DNA of 32,197 bases. Source: an uncultured Oscillospiraceae bacterium. Lineage in GTDB: Bacteria > Bacillota > Clostridia > Oscillospirales > Oscillospiraceae. Position 1 is the stretch's first letter. Every line of letters begins with the position of its first letter. The notes below the pieces were generated by a model. That model did not search any database, had not been told where the DNA came from, and saw nothing but the letters and a program-made list of their open reading frames with translations. The stretch lies in assembly GCA_910584045.1 (NCBI GenBank), contig CAJTYO010000030.1, positions 1 to 32,197 on the forward strand, written 5' to 3'. Positions 24,656-31,743 of the stretch are shown here, piece by piece. The position numbers were made by a program, and so were the translations under genes.

Positions 24656-24750
24656 TTCTTCACCTCGCTTTCGTTTGGATCAGGACAAAATTTTACCAAA
24701 TCGCAAACCAAGGTGAAGAAGCGTGTAAACATGAGAAATTCTGCCGTACC

Positions 24751-24787
24751 AATAACCACAGGGATACCCGTGTCCCTGTGGTTATTT
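24751..24787. other. long intergenic hairpin
   Basis: Arms AATAACCACAGGGATAC (24751-24767) and GTGTCCCTGTGGTTATT (24770-24787 approximately) form a near-perfect stem with a very short loop, followed by TTCCATTT. It lies upstream of the recombinase fragment with no sense gene before it. It could be a leader attenuator, an operator or a relic terminator. Confidence 0.6.
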
Positions 24788-24842
24788 CCATTTGGCTGAA
24801 AAGTATCTTATACTGAAAGAAAAAATCGGGAGGTGACCGGAA

Positions 24843-25211
24843 GTGAACAAAGATGAACGCAGGCAGGAGAGTATTCAACAACAAAAGGACCGGATCCGCC
24901 GTCGGTATCAGGGAATCGCCCCGGAAAAAGTCCGTGTCATTCCGGTGACAGTAACGCAGCCGGACTTTGACGATGACAGTGCTCCTAAGCGTGTGGCGGT
25001 CTACGCGCGCGTCTCCACGGGGGATCCCCGGCAGACCTCCTCATATGAACTGCAAAAGAACTACTACGAAAGTCAGGTGCAGAAGCATCCCAACTGGACG
25101 CTTGTGTCGATCTATGCCGATGATAGTGATATAGTTGAACCAAGTCAGGAAGAGCTTGCGGGGCAAGCCTTTTCTGGTTTGGTCCAACTATTTGCTTTCT
25201 ATAGGCAATAA
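24843..25211 (+). pseudogene. N-terminal fragment of a second serine recombinase
   Basis: A 122-codon ORF. Residues 1 to about 95 match the front of ICE-type serine recombinases: a basic leader (DRIRRRYQGIAPEKVRVIP), then RVAVYARVSTGDPRQTSSYE with the catalytic Ser in ARVS, and NWTLVSIYADD. Homology then stops abruptly, and the remaining ~28 codons run through a long hairpin to a TAA. The rest of the catalytic domain and the DNA-binding domains are missing, so it cannot recombine DNA. It keeps a good GGGAGGTG Shine-Dalgarno and GTG start. It lies directly before parA, and its leader may now serve expression of that gene. Confidence 0.8.
25131..25191 (+). other. 29-bp stem hairpin between recombinase fragment and parA
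   Basis: Arms 25131-25159 and 25163-25191 pair over 29 positions with only two mismatches and several G-U pairs around a GGG loop. All the wobbles pair in plus-strand RNA. The inner part, GCTTGC-GGG-GCAAGC followed by CTTTTCT, resembles a terminator. Recombinase homology ends where the hairpin begins. Confidence 0.75.
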
Positions 25212-25228
25212 TGGAAAGGATGTGGAAC

Positions 25229-26053
25229 ATGGGAATCGTTCTAAGTTGCTGCAATTTTAAGGGTGGCGTAGGAAAGACTACGACAATTCAAAATCTTGGC
25301 GCGGCTCTGTGTGCGGCTGGAAAAAAAGTAGCTCTAATTGATAATGATCCGCAGGGGAATCTTACTGCCGCATTAGGCTATACGCCAGCGGAGCAAAAGT
25401 ACACATTGACAAATCTTCTCCTCTCCGCAATCGACTACCCAGAGGATATTGATATTCATTTGACCCGGACAATCGTTCACACTGAATCCAGCCTGGACCT
25501 TATTCCGGCCAACCACCGGCTCGCAGACGCAGCGGCGCGGCTTCAGGTGATGCAGCTGTCGCAGTACAATGCGGTGGGTGACGCAGGACGGGCATGTGAG
25601 ATGATTATGTCAAACCTGCTGGTCAGGCTAAAATCCAGCTATGATTTTGTTCTTATCGACTGTGGACTGAAACACGAGCTACTCACAGTAAATGCCCTGG
25701 CGGCGTCGGACTACGCAATTATTCCAGTTCAAGCACATTTCCTGGCAAGCGAAGGGATCCCGGACGTTCTGGATATGGTGCGATCTGTGCAGGCCCGGTT
25801 CAATCCGAAACTGAAAATTGCCGGCATTCTGCTGACCATGTATCAATCCCGGCCTCAGCTCTGTCAGAGTGTGCGTGAAAGTGTCGGCGAGATTTATGGG
25901 GGGAACTTCCATGTCTTTGACCGGCCTATTGAGTATTCCATCAAGGTGGCGGAATGCCCCGCTGTCGGAAAGAGTATCTTTGAACATGCCCCCAGGAACG
26001 TGGCGGCGGAATCCTACCGCAGTCTGGCGGAGGAGGTGCTGCGTCTTGGGTAA
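25229..26053 (+). CDS. parA: ParA family partition ATPase
   Basis: A 274-residue Walker-type ATPase for partition of the excised, replicating form of the element. The deviant Walker A CNFKGGVGKTTT is at residues 8-19, followed by ALIDNDPQGNLTAALGY and FVLIDCGLKHELLTVNALA (Walker B region). The ATG at 25229 has AAAGGA about 10 bases upstream; an earlier ATG at 25211 overlaps the stop of the recombinase fragment. It is followed by parB with overlap. An integrated element with its own ParAB probably spends time as a circular intermediate that must be kept at division. Confidence 0.95.
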   Translation: MGIVLSCCNFKGGVGKTTTIQNLGAALCAAGKKVALIDNDPQGNLTAALGYTPAEQKYTLTNLLLSAIDYPEDIDIHLTRTIVHTESSLDLIPANHRLADAAARLQVMQLSQYNAVGDAGRACEMIMSNLLVRLKSSYDFVLIDCGLKHELLTVNALAASDYAIIPVQAHFLASEGIPDVLDMVRSVQARFNPKLKIAGILLTMYQSRPQLCQSVRESVGEIYGGNFHVFDRPIEYSIKVAECPAVGKSIFEHAPRNVAAESYRSLAEEVLRLG

Positions 26054-27077
26054 AGGCGGCATGAGTGACCTGCTGAAAAGGCGAATGACGGCATCCCAAC
26101 AGGCGTCCGAGTTAAAGGCCAGCGATGAAGCGTATCAAAAGATATTCCGAGAGCTTCCTCCACCTGCCCCTGCCGCAATTTGTGATCTCCCACTGGACAA
26201 GCTGATCCCCTTCTTTACAGCGGACATTGGATTCAAGCCCTACCCACCATCCAAATTAAAAGCATTCGCGGAACAACTTAGCGAGGAGGGGCTAATGGTT
26301 CGGATCATCGTTCGGCCTATGGGGGACGGCAGCTTTGAAATCCTAGCGGGTCACAACAGGGCCAACGCGGCTAAACTGGCGGGATGGACAAAGATCCCGG
26401 CGGAAGTAGTGGATGCGGATGATGCACGAGCTATCGTGATCGCCACCTCGACCAATCTGATCCAGCGGCAGGAACTGAGTGTCATTGAGCGCGGTAAAGC
26501 GTACAGCGCATTGCTTGGGGCAAAGAGCCGTCAGGGGATGCGGACAGATCTGATTCGGACAACTTCAGGCGAGAATCAACTGAAGTCTGGACCGGAAAAC
26601 GGAACTTTAGGCGAATATCAACCGAAGTATTCGGCGCGGGCCCTGGTGGCGGAGTTCTTCGGCGTCACCGAATATGAAGTCCGCAAGGCGGTCAAGCTGA
26701 CACGGCTTATCCCGGAACTGTGCAATATCATAGAGAATACGCCCAAACAGCTGAACCTGGCCTGCGCCGATCTCATTGCCGATTATGACGTGGACTCCCA
26801 GCAGGCGTTTGTGGAAATATGCAGTATTGAGGGCTATCAGATTAATAAGGCTGCCATGCAGCACATCACTCGTCAATGTCCGCCCCCGGTCGCAGACCGG
26901 CAGGCTGTTTTCCAAGCTTGGCGGGAAGCCAGGGACACAGCCTATAAGCGGCTCGCAGCTCCTCCCAGGAAAATCTCTTTTAATCGTAAAATGTTTGCGC
27001 CGTATCTGGAAATGGTGGGCAGCGATAAGGAGCTGGAGAAGCTGTTTCTGGAGTTTTTGCGGGAACGGGTGAAATGA
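26046..27077 (+). CDS. parB: ParB family partition protein
   Basis: A 343-residue ParB/Srx-type DNA-binding partner of ParA. The N-terminal box (LPLDKLIPFFTADIGFKPY, then AEQLSEEGLMVRIIVRP) leads to the nucleotide-binding AGHNRANAAKLAGW. ELSVIERGKAYSALL and the helix-turn-helix (ARALVAEFFGVTEYEVRKAV) follow. TTG 26046 lies 9 bases after GGAGG (26031-26036) and overlaps the parA stop, giving coupled translation; ATG 26061 is the alternative start. A short Gln/Ser/Thr linker (residues about 160-200) is variable. A perfect terminator follows. Confidence 0.93.
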   Translation: MGKGGMSDLLKRRMTASQQASELKASDEAYQKIFRELPPPAPAAICDLPLDKLIPFFTADIGFKPYPPSKLKAFAEQLSEEGLMVRIIVRPMGDGSFEILAGHNRANAAKLAGWTKIPAEVVDADDARAIVIATSTNLIQRQELSVIERGKAYSALLGAKSRQGMRTDLIRTTSGENQLKSGPENGTLGEYQPKYSARALVAEFFGVTEYEVRKAVKLTRLIPELCNIIENTPKQLNLACADLIADYDVDSQQAFVEICSIEGYQINKAAMQHITRQCPPPVADRQAVFQAWREARDTAYKRLAAPPRKISFNRKMFAPYLEMVGSDKELEKLFLEFLRERVK

Positions 27078-27083
27078 GCAATA

Positions 27084-27112
27084 AAGGGGCTGCAAATCGC
27101 AGCCCCTTCTTG
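27084..27112 (+). terminator. terminator of parAB
   Basis: Perfect 10-bp stem, AAGGGGCTGC (27084-27093) with GCAGCCCCTT (27099-27108), followed by CTTGTT. Confidence 0.85.
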
Positions 27113-27119
27113 TTAGGAA

Positions 27120-27240
27120 AATAGCAAAAGGAACACTTGGCAGGCGTGCCATTCTCCTGCATCTCTCGGGTTTCCCCTGTCAGTACCAGCGGCGTGTGGT
27201 TGACACGAAAGTTTACCACCACAAGTGTTCCCTTGCTATT
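27120..27240. repeat. 121-bp segment bounded by ~20-bp inverted repeats
   Basis: AATAGCAAAAGGAACACTTG (27120-27139) and CAAGTGTTCCCTTGCTATT (27222-27240) are inverted copies differing at two positions, bracketing ~82 bases. The minus strand is open across it but lacks a recognisable protein. It could be a MITE-like insertion or a long-range RNA or DNA stem. Confidence 0.6.
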
Positions 27241-27260
27241 CTAATCTTATTTTAGCAGAA

Positions 27261-27671
27261 CTATTCCGATCTGTAAAGCACCTTTTTATTTCGCAGATAC
27301 TTTCCCCACTTCCTCTGATCTATTTTCAGAAATGTGATGATCGAATTTTGATATTCCGTAGGGTCAAAGGAAGTCCTCAACCGTAATATCAACTGAAAAT
27401 TACTTCTTTCCACCGCTATGCGTTTCATAACAAACGCGGTATTCGGTTTATTGGCTTCCAGTATGAAATCTGGATTTCTCAGAATTTCCGGAATATAGCG
27501 AGAAAAACGCTCATAGTCCCCGGGATGCCGCTGCATAATATGCTGAATCTGCCGGTCCGTAATGATCACATCATCCGTGGCAATATCCTCTGTTACGCAA
27601 CTATACAGTTTTCGATCCAGCTTTCCAATGTATGGCACACTCAAGCCCTCAATTCCGACATTTTCTACCAA
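27261..27671 (-). CDS. PBECR2-like (barnase/EndoU/colicin/RelE-type) nuclease-fold protein
   Basis: A 136-residue stand-alone protein. The central DVIITDRQIQHIMQRHPGDY, PDFILEANKPNTAFVMKRI and the end FLKIDQRKWGKYLRNKKVLY match the small PBECR2 nuclease-fold family found in phages and mobile elements of Firmicutes. The conserved His in QRHP and the Arg/Lys-rich tail would be the likely active site. The only suitable start is TTG 27671, with AGGTGG 7 bases upstream. No immunity gene is recognisable next to it. It may act as a toxin or an RNA-processing factor; the function of stand-alone members is not known to me. Confidence 0.7.
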   Translation of the reverse strand: MVENVGIEGLSVPYIGKLDRKLYSCVTEDIATDDVIITDRQIQHIMQRHPGDYERFSRYIPEILRNPDFILEANKPNTAFVMKRIAVERSNFQLILRLRTSFDPTEYQNSIITFLKIDQRKWGKYLRNKKVLYRSE

Positions 27672-27731
27672 AAGTGTACCACCTGCGTTCCCTTACGTCA
27701 AGTGCGATCCCACCATAGCAAATCATCCACA

Positions 27732-27771
27732 GCTTGATGCAGCCCATAACTGGCTGCATCAAGCAATTTTT
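27732..27771 (+). terminator. leader hairpin/terminator before the surface-protein operon
   Basis: Perfect 13-bp stem, GCTTGATGCAGCC (27732-27744) with GGCTGCATCAAGC (27752-27764), followed by AATTTTTAT. No sense gene precedes it, so it could be an attenuator in the leader of the operon starting at 27794. Confidence 0.75.
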
Positions 27772-27793
27772 ATACCCGGAAGGAGATGACCCC

Positions 27794-28198
27794 ATGCAAG
27801 ACCTATACCCACGCCCCCGCAGTCCCTTCGATGATTCTGCTCTGGAGCGTCTGCGCCGGATGGGACTGGCTGACGCGGACGGACGGGCCGCCCCAGATGT
27901 GATGATCATCTTTGCCCGCATTTTCGCCGGTCAATTCTATGACGATCTCTGCGACTACTACCAGGACTACGCGGACATCCGGGAGCTTCTGACCCAGATG
28001 CTCGACGCAGCGGAAACGGCGGAGCCGAAGCAGAGATTCCTGCTGGTCTGCCTGCAATATGATGGAATGTTCCGGGACCTGCCGGACCCCGTCTGGTGGG
28101 TCAGCGGGCAGCCGGAGTTTGCCGGGCTGTTCGCGGACGGATTCCTGGCCCATTTGAAAACACTGGATGAAAAATCAAAGGAGGATGCCACAAAATGA
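27794..28198 (+). CDS. conserved hypothetical protein (134 aa)
   Basis: First gene of a five-gene overlapping operon. The 134-residue protein is acidic and mostly helical (SALERLRRMGLADADGR, then FARIFAGQFYDDLCDYYQDY), with VWWVSGQPEFAGLFADGFLA near the end. It has no signal peptide, membrane segment or DNA-binding motif. The ATG has GGAAGGAG 8 bases upstream. The stop overlaps the start of the Gp49-like gene (ATGA), so it might be that protein's partner or antidote; this is position-based inference only. Confidence 0.7.
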   Translation: MQDLYPRPRSPFDDSALERLRRMGLADADGRAAPDVMIIFARIFAGQFYDDLCDYYQDYADIRELLTQMLDAAETAEPKQRFLLVCLQYDGMFRDLPDPVWWVSGQPEFAGLFADGFLAHLKTLDEKSKEDATK

Positions 28199-28587
28199 AA
28201 GATGTTTTCGTGTACCAGCCACCGGGCGGCCCTGCCCAGGTGGCTCTCTTTATAGCGGGCCTGGACACCAAGCTGCGTGAGAAACTGCTGCGGCAGATCA
28301 TCCCCCTGCCCCGGATGCCGCCCTCCATCCTGCGGGAGCCCCACTATAAGCACTTCACGCTGGAGCGGTACCGCAGTCTCTATGAGGTCCGGGCGAAAAA
28401 TGGCATTGCTGTCCGCATTATCTTTACGATCCTGCCGGAGGGAAGAGTCCTGCTGCTGTATGGCTTTTCAAAACGGCAGTCCAGAGACACCATGCGTGCT
28501 CTGGACCAATCCCTGCGAATACTAGCGGCGTTCCGAGAGCATCCGGAACACGCGGTAGAATACAAGATCAAGGAGGAACCATCATGA
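28195..28587 (+). CDS. Gp49/RelE-like toxin-family protein
   Basis: A 130-residue protein whose second half, LERYRSLYEVRAKNGIAVRI, followed by FTILPEGRVLLLYGFSKRQS, matches the core of phage Gp49-like/HigB-type proteins of the RelE fold (strand LYEVR, strand ILLLYGF, Lys-rich helix). RelE-fold toxins cleave mRNA on ribosomes. Normally an XRE-type antitoxin gene follows; here the next genes encode a 29-aa peptide and a surface protein instead. It is coupled by ATGA to the genes on both sides. A non-toxic, repurposed member is possible. Confidence 0.75.
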   Translation: MKDVFVYQPPGGPAQVALFIAGLDTKLREKLLRQIIPLPRMPPSILREPHYKHFTLERYRSLYEVRAKNGIAVRIIFTILPEGRVLLLYGFSKRQSRDTMRALDQSLRILAAFREHPEHAVEYKIKEEPS

Positions 28588-28673
28588 AACCCATCCACAT
28601 CGCACTCACCCTGGCGGCCGCGCTGGCTCTGGCCGGCGCGGGATTCTTATGGAGGAGGAAACTGAAGCTGTGA
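28584..28673 (+). CDS. 29-residue membrane peptide
   Basis: A tiny ORF with a strong AGGAGG 7 bases before its ATG. The sequence is a basic N-tip (MKPIH), a single Ala/Leu-rich membrane helix (IALTLAAALALAGAGFLW) and a basic end (RRKLKL). Its start overlaps the stop of the Gp49-like gene (ATGA) and its stop overlaps the GTG of the next gene (GTGA), so it is translationally linked to both. It may be a real small membrane protein, or a coupling device; Ala-rich one-helix peptides also occur in type I toxins. Confidence 0.6.
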   Translation: MKPIHIALTLAAALALAGAGFLWRRKLKL

Positions 28674-29614
28674 AAAAGTGCATCCTGTCCCTGCTGCTGG
28701 CGTTGGCCCTCTCGGCCAGCGCCTTTGCTATGGAGATCCCCACGAATACCGTGGTGCAGAATCTCAACGGCAGCCAGCAGCTCATCAAGACCTACACGCT
28801 ATCCCCGGACGCAGACCCGCAGAAGCTTATCGAGGAGCCCTTCGAGCTGGAGGGCTACGCCTATGCCTTCGCGGACATCGTGAAAACGGAGAACCATGTG
28901 GCGGATACGGACCGCCACACAGAAACGGTGACCCTGGAGACCAGCACCAACGAACTGGCCGACATACTGGAACAGCTGCTTCCTGTTATGGAGTACGACG
29001 ACGGGCTCTACAGCGGCACACTGTCCCTGGATCACACCAGCATCCGCACTGAGGCATCCGGCTACACCACCAAGAGCCGAAAGATCTCCACTACCAAAAC
29101 CATCGGTCCGGTAGACCGGAACGATATGTCCTATGTCCCTGCCACCATGGTCAAGGACGGCGTAACGCTGAGCCTATCCGGCGTGGACTGGCAGATCATT
29201 GGCACAGACGTGGTGGGCGATTCCATGGCTCCCACCACCTATCAGGCGGTGGCCAGTTATTCCGGCAAAACCTATTATCAGGCTGCCACTGGGTATGTCA
29301 CCACGGCAAGCTATGTGGGCGACATCACCCGTGACGGTGTGGAGAGCGTCACCTATCAGGTGACCTATCTGGGAAAGCCGGTCACAGAGGAAGAGCAGGC
29401 CGACACCGCTGACAGTTTGGATGATCCCGCCGGTGCGGACCGTGTGCATTCGGCAAAGGCGGCCGCAGCGGAGGCTTTGCCGTATATCACCGGCGGCCTC
29501 GCTGTGCTGGCTATCGTTGTGCTGGCTGTCCTGCTGCTGCGCTCCCGCAGGGAGGTCCGGCTGCTCCAGGAGCCGGAGGATGAAGCAAATCAGGAAACGG
29601 AGGAACATGAGTAA
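28670..29614 (+). CDS. membrane-anchored surface protein, unknown function
   Basis: A 314-residue exported protein. The signal peptide (MKKCILSLLLALALSASAFA) is followed by ~245 residues rich in Thr, Ser and Tyr with beta-structure (HTETVTLETSTNELADI, SVTYQVTYLGKPV). A C-terminal membrane helix (about residues 272-292, ITGGLAVLAIVVLAVLLL) and an acidic cytoplasmic tail complete it. The GTG at 28670 is chosen because GGAGGAGG lies 11 bases before it and an earlier ATG at 28649 sits on that site. Its stop overlaps the sortase ATG by one base. It may be a partner or scaffold for the sortase-handled surface structure; the family is not recognised. Confidence 0.8.
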   Translation: MKKCILSLLLALALSASAFAMEIPTNTVVQNLNGSQQLIKTYTLSPDADPQKLIEEPFELEGYAYAFADIVKTENHVADTDRHTETVTLETSTNELADILEQLLPVMEYDDGLYSGTLSLDHTSIRTEASGYTTKSRKISTTKTIGPVDRNDMSYVPATMVKDGVTLSLSGVDWQIIGTDVVGDSMAPTTYQAVASYSGKTYYQAATGYVTTASYVGDITRDGVESVTYQVTYLGKPVTEEEQADTADSLDDPAGADRVHSAKAAAAEALPYITGGLAVLAIVVLAVLLLRSRREVRLLQEPEDEANQETEEHE

Positions 29615-30414
29615 TGACAATGAAAAACCGAGTTTGCAGCGCCATTATGGCGCTGTTCATCTTTTACGCCATGGCGGCCAACGCTATGGCGGCAGACTAT
29701 TCCTTTACCACAGATGCCCCCCAGGACTACTACGGGGACACCTCCTACGAGGACATCTACGGCTCCCAGTATAACTACGGCGGTCCGAACGTGGTGGACT
29801 TCCAGATCCCGGAGCTGGAGTACGGCATCCTCAGCACTACCCAGACGGGTGTTATGGAACCGTCCATCCTGCGGGGCCTCCAGCCCAGCGTGGCAACTAT
29901 GGAGGGTGCGGGCGGCTACGGCGTCAGCGCGGACGGTATGACCGAGATCTACGGCGGCCTGTATACCGCTTCCATGGCCAGCACGTCCCAGCAGGCAGCG
30001 ATCACCAGCGTGGATGGTCTGGAACGTGAGGACGGCAGCATCGGCACACTGGAGATACCTTCCTTGGGCATCTCCATGAAGGTTTGGGAGGGCGAAACCT
30101 CCGCAAGTATGAAAAAGGGCTTGGGGCACTACAGCTCCACGTCGGCCTGGGATGGAAACATAGGGGTTTGTGGACACAATCGCGGAAGCAAGTACGTGAT
30201 TAGCTCCATCAAGGATCTGCAGCAGGGTGACACCATCACTTATACCACGAAACTGGGGACCCGCACCTACCAGGTGGCCACTGTGGAGACTATCGACAAC
30301 AACGACTGGAGCTATTTGCAGGCCACGATGGACAACCGTCTCACCATCACGACCTGTCTGGCAGATCACCCGGAGAGCCGGATCTGCGTTCAGGCAGTCG
30401 AGGTTTTGGGATAA
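29614..30414 (+). CDS. sortase family transpeptidase
   Basis: A 266-residue exported cysteine transpeptidase that attaches surface proteins to peptidoglycan or to each other. A signal/anchor segment (AIMALFIFYAMAANAMA) is followed by a Ser/Tyr-rich linker and the sortase barrel starting GTLEIPSLGISMKVWEG. The catalytic triad is visible: His188 in CGHNRGS, Cys248 in TITTCL and Arg256 in ESRICVQAVE. The overall pattern fits a class D-like enzyme, but the class is uncertain. It closes the overlapping operon starting at 27794. Its likely substrates are the surface proteins encoded next to it, including the thioester-domain protein at the window end. Confidence 0.92.
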   Translation: MTMKNRVCSAIMALFIFYAMAANAMAADYSFTTDAPQDYYGDTSYEDIYGSQYNYGGPNVVDFQIPELEYGILSTTQTGVMEPSILRGLQPSVATMEGAGGYGVSADGMTEIYGGLYTASMASTSQQAAITSVDGLEREDGSIGTLEIPSLGISMKVWEGETSASMKKGLGHYSSTSAWDGNIGVCGHNRGSKYVISSIKDLQQGDTITYTTKLGTRTYQVATVETIDNNDWSYLQATMDNRLTITTCLADHPESRICVQAVEVLG

Positions 30415-30752
30415 GAAATTTTTGTGAACACAGATCCGAAAGTAAGGTGTTTTTTAGCGGAATATGGGAATTCAAGAACAAATGGAGGTGAAACTGTTTT
30501 GTCGGCGTAGGGAAATAAAATAAACCTTTGACAAAGTCAGGCTTCTGTATTATGGTGGATTCAAGAAAACTTTTTGCAGAAAGGCCGGCATTGAGCAAAG
30601 CGTTTATCTGACATTCCTATCCGGCGGCTGGGGTATCGCGCGGCCCCTCTAGAACCAGGTGGAACGAGCTGAAATGCCAGCGGTGTGGTTTTCTTCTGTG
30701 CAGTCTGCAAAAGGTTCAGGACAAGTGCATCGGAATAGAAATGGAGGAAATT
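30415..30752. other. 338-bp intergenic region
   Basis: AT-rich first half with a promoter (30528-30556), then a GC-rich stretch with no convincing gene or terminator. Short open readings here lack Shine-Dalgarno sites. It probably separates the sortase operon from the next surface-protein gene. Confidence 0.6.
30528..30556 (+). promoter_or_regulatory. promoter upstream of the CuAO-N domain gene
   Basis: TTGACA (30528-30533), a 17-base spacer and TATGGT (30551-30556), about 200 bases before the gene start, giving a long leader. Confidence 0.55.
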
Positions 30753-31622
30753 ATGAAGCGGATCAAAGAAACCGTCCTGATCGCGGCAGGCGTATTGGCG
30801 GGACTGCTTCTCAGCAGCCCGGCATCCAGCGCGATGGCCAGTCTCATGGCCGCACCCAGCAGCCAGACCTTTTACCTGGATGACCAGCGTATCAGCCTGG
30901 AAGCATACGAGATCAACGGCAGCAACTACGTGAAGCTCCGGGACATCGGACAAGCGGCGGATTTCAGCGTCACCTACGACGCCGCAGCCAACAGCGTCCG
31001 CATTGAACCGGACAAGCCCTACACAGAGGAGGTGAAAGCCCCCGCAGAATCCAAGACAGCCCCTGGCGCACTCAGCACCAATGCGGATGGATCTATCAAT
31101 GTCCCGCAGGATGGCAGCCGGTACGTCCCGCAGGAAGGAGATGTCATTCGTTGCGATGACGGGACCAATTACACCATCACGGACGTGAGCCGGTACGACA
31201 AGAACTACTTCGCGGACGGCCCTGTCGGCCCCCTGCCGGAACCCACCTGTGACTGGAGCCAGTTCGACCAGCCGGAGCTGCCGAAAGGGGAAGTCAGGCG
31301 GTTTAACGATCCAGACGGCGATTACATCTTCATCCGCAACCTGTACGAGACGCGCCGGATGCTCTACAGCCTCTACAACGCCATGGGCGAGGATGAGTGG
31401 ATCATGCAGAGCGGCAGCCCGAGGATGCGGGGGGATGGAACGCCCTGGGTACACATCCACCTGACGCTCCCGGAGGATAAGATCGGCGCTCCCTTCTGGC
31501 CCTGGCGGGAGGAGGCCGTCCCCGAGATGCTGCACTCCTGCCCCGGCGGAGACTACTATCTGACAGTCTGGGATGTATGTAAGAACGGTAAATTTATCAG
31601 AACAGAATACAACCTGCGCTGA
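30753..31622 (+). CDS. secreted protein with copper-amine-oxidase N-like domain
   Basis: A 289-residue exported protein. A signal peptide (MKRIKETVLIAAGVLAGLLL, cleavage near SSAMA) is followed by one copper-amine-oxidase N-terminal-like module (QTFYLDDQRISLEAYEINGS, then NYVKLRDIGQAADFSVTYD), a fold often used for cell-surface attachment in Firmicutes. A Pro/Ala linker leads to an unrecognised C-terminal region with NDPDGDYIFIRNLYETRR and GTPWVHIHLTLPE. ATG 30753 has GGAGG 8-9 bases upstream. The protein lacks a membrane anchor or sorting signal. It is probably part of the element's surface module, but its partner or substrate is unknown. Confidence 0.85.
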   Translation: MKRIKETVLIAAGVLAGLLLSSPASSAMASLMAAPSSQTFYLDDQRISLEAYEINGSNYVKLRDIGQAADFSVTYDAAANSVRIEPDKPYTEEVKAPAESKTAPGALSTNADGSINVPQDGSRYVPQEGDVIRCDDGTNYTITDVSRYDKNYFADGPVGPLPEPTCDWSQFDQPELPKGEVRRFNDPDGDYIFIRNLYETRRMLYSLYNAMGEDEWIMQSGSPRMRGDGTPWVHIHLTLPEDKIGAPFWPWREEAVPEMLHSCPGGDYYLTVWDVCKNGKFIRTEYNLR

Positions 31623-31640
31623 CGGTCAGCGCACGACACT

Positions 31641-31668
31641 GGGCGGTGTGCCAGCAGGCACACCGCCC
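31641..31668 (+). terminator. hairpin after the CuAO-N domain gene
   Basis: Perfect 12-bp stem, GGGCGGTGTGCC (31641-31652) with GGCACACCGCCC (31657-31668), loop AGCA, weak T-tail (CTCCTATT). Confidence 0.75.
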
Positions 31669-31680
31669 CTCCTATTGGCT

Positions 31681-31714
31681 GAAAGCGTATGTCCTGTGCG
31701 GGATATACGCTTTC
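31681..31714 (+). other. second hairpin in the leader of the adhesin gene
   Basis: 10-bp stem, GAAAGCGTAT with ATACGCTTTC, and a 14-base loop, followed by CTTCT. It lies between the terminator-like hairpin and the adhesin start, so it could tune read-through. Confidence 0.55.
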
Positions 31715-31743
31715 CTTCTACAAAAAATCGAGGAGGAAATTCA

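Noticed and set aside
25134..25188. Integron attC-like hairpin (GTTGAAC ... GTCCAAC)
   Set aside because: The two heptamers fit GTTRRRY and RYYYAAC but in the reverse order from real attC sites, without the expected extrahelical bases; no integrase or cassette array is present.
26980..27222. 80-codon minus-strand frame through the inverted-repeat segment and parAB terminator
   Set aside because: It crosses the parB end and terminator and has no recognisable family; the inverted repeats are a better description of the region.
30415..30520. Possible 13-codon ORF with an ATG near 30481
   Set aside because: Too short, no ribosome site before its ATG and no conservation evidence.
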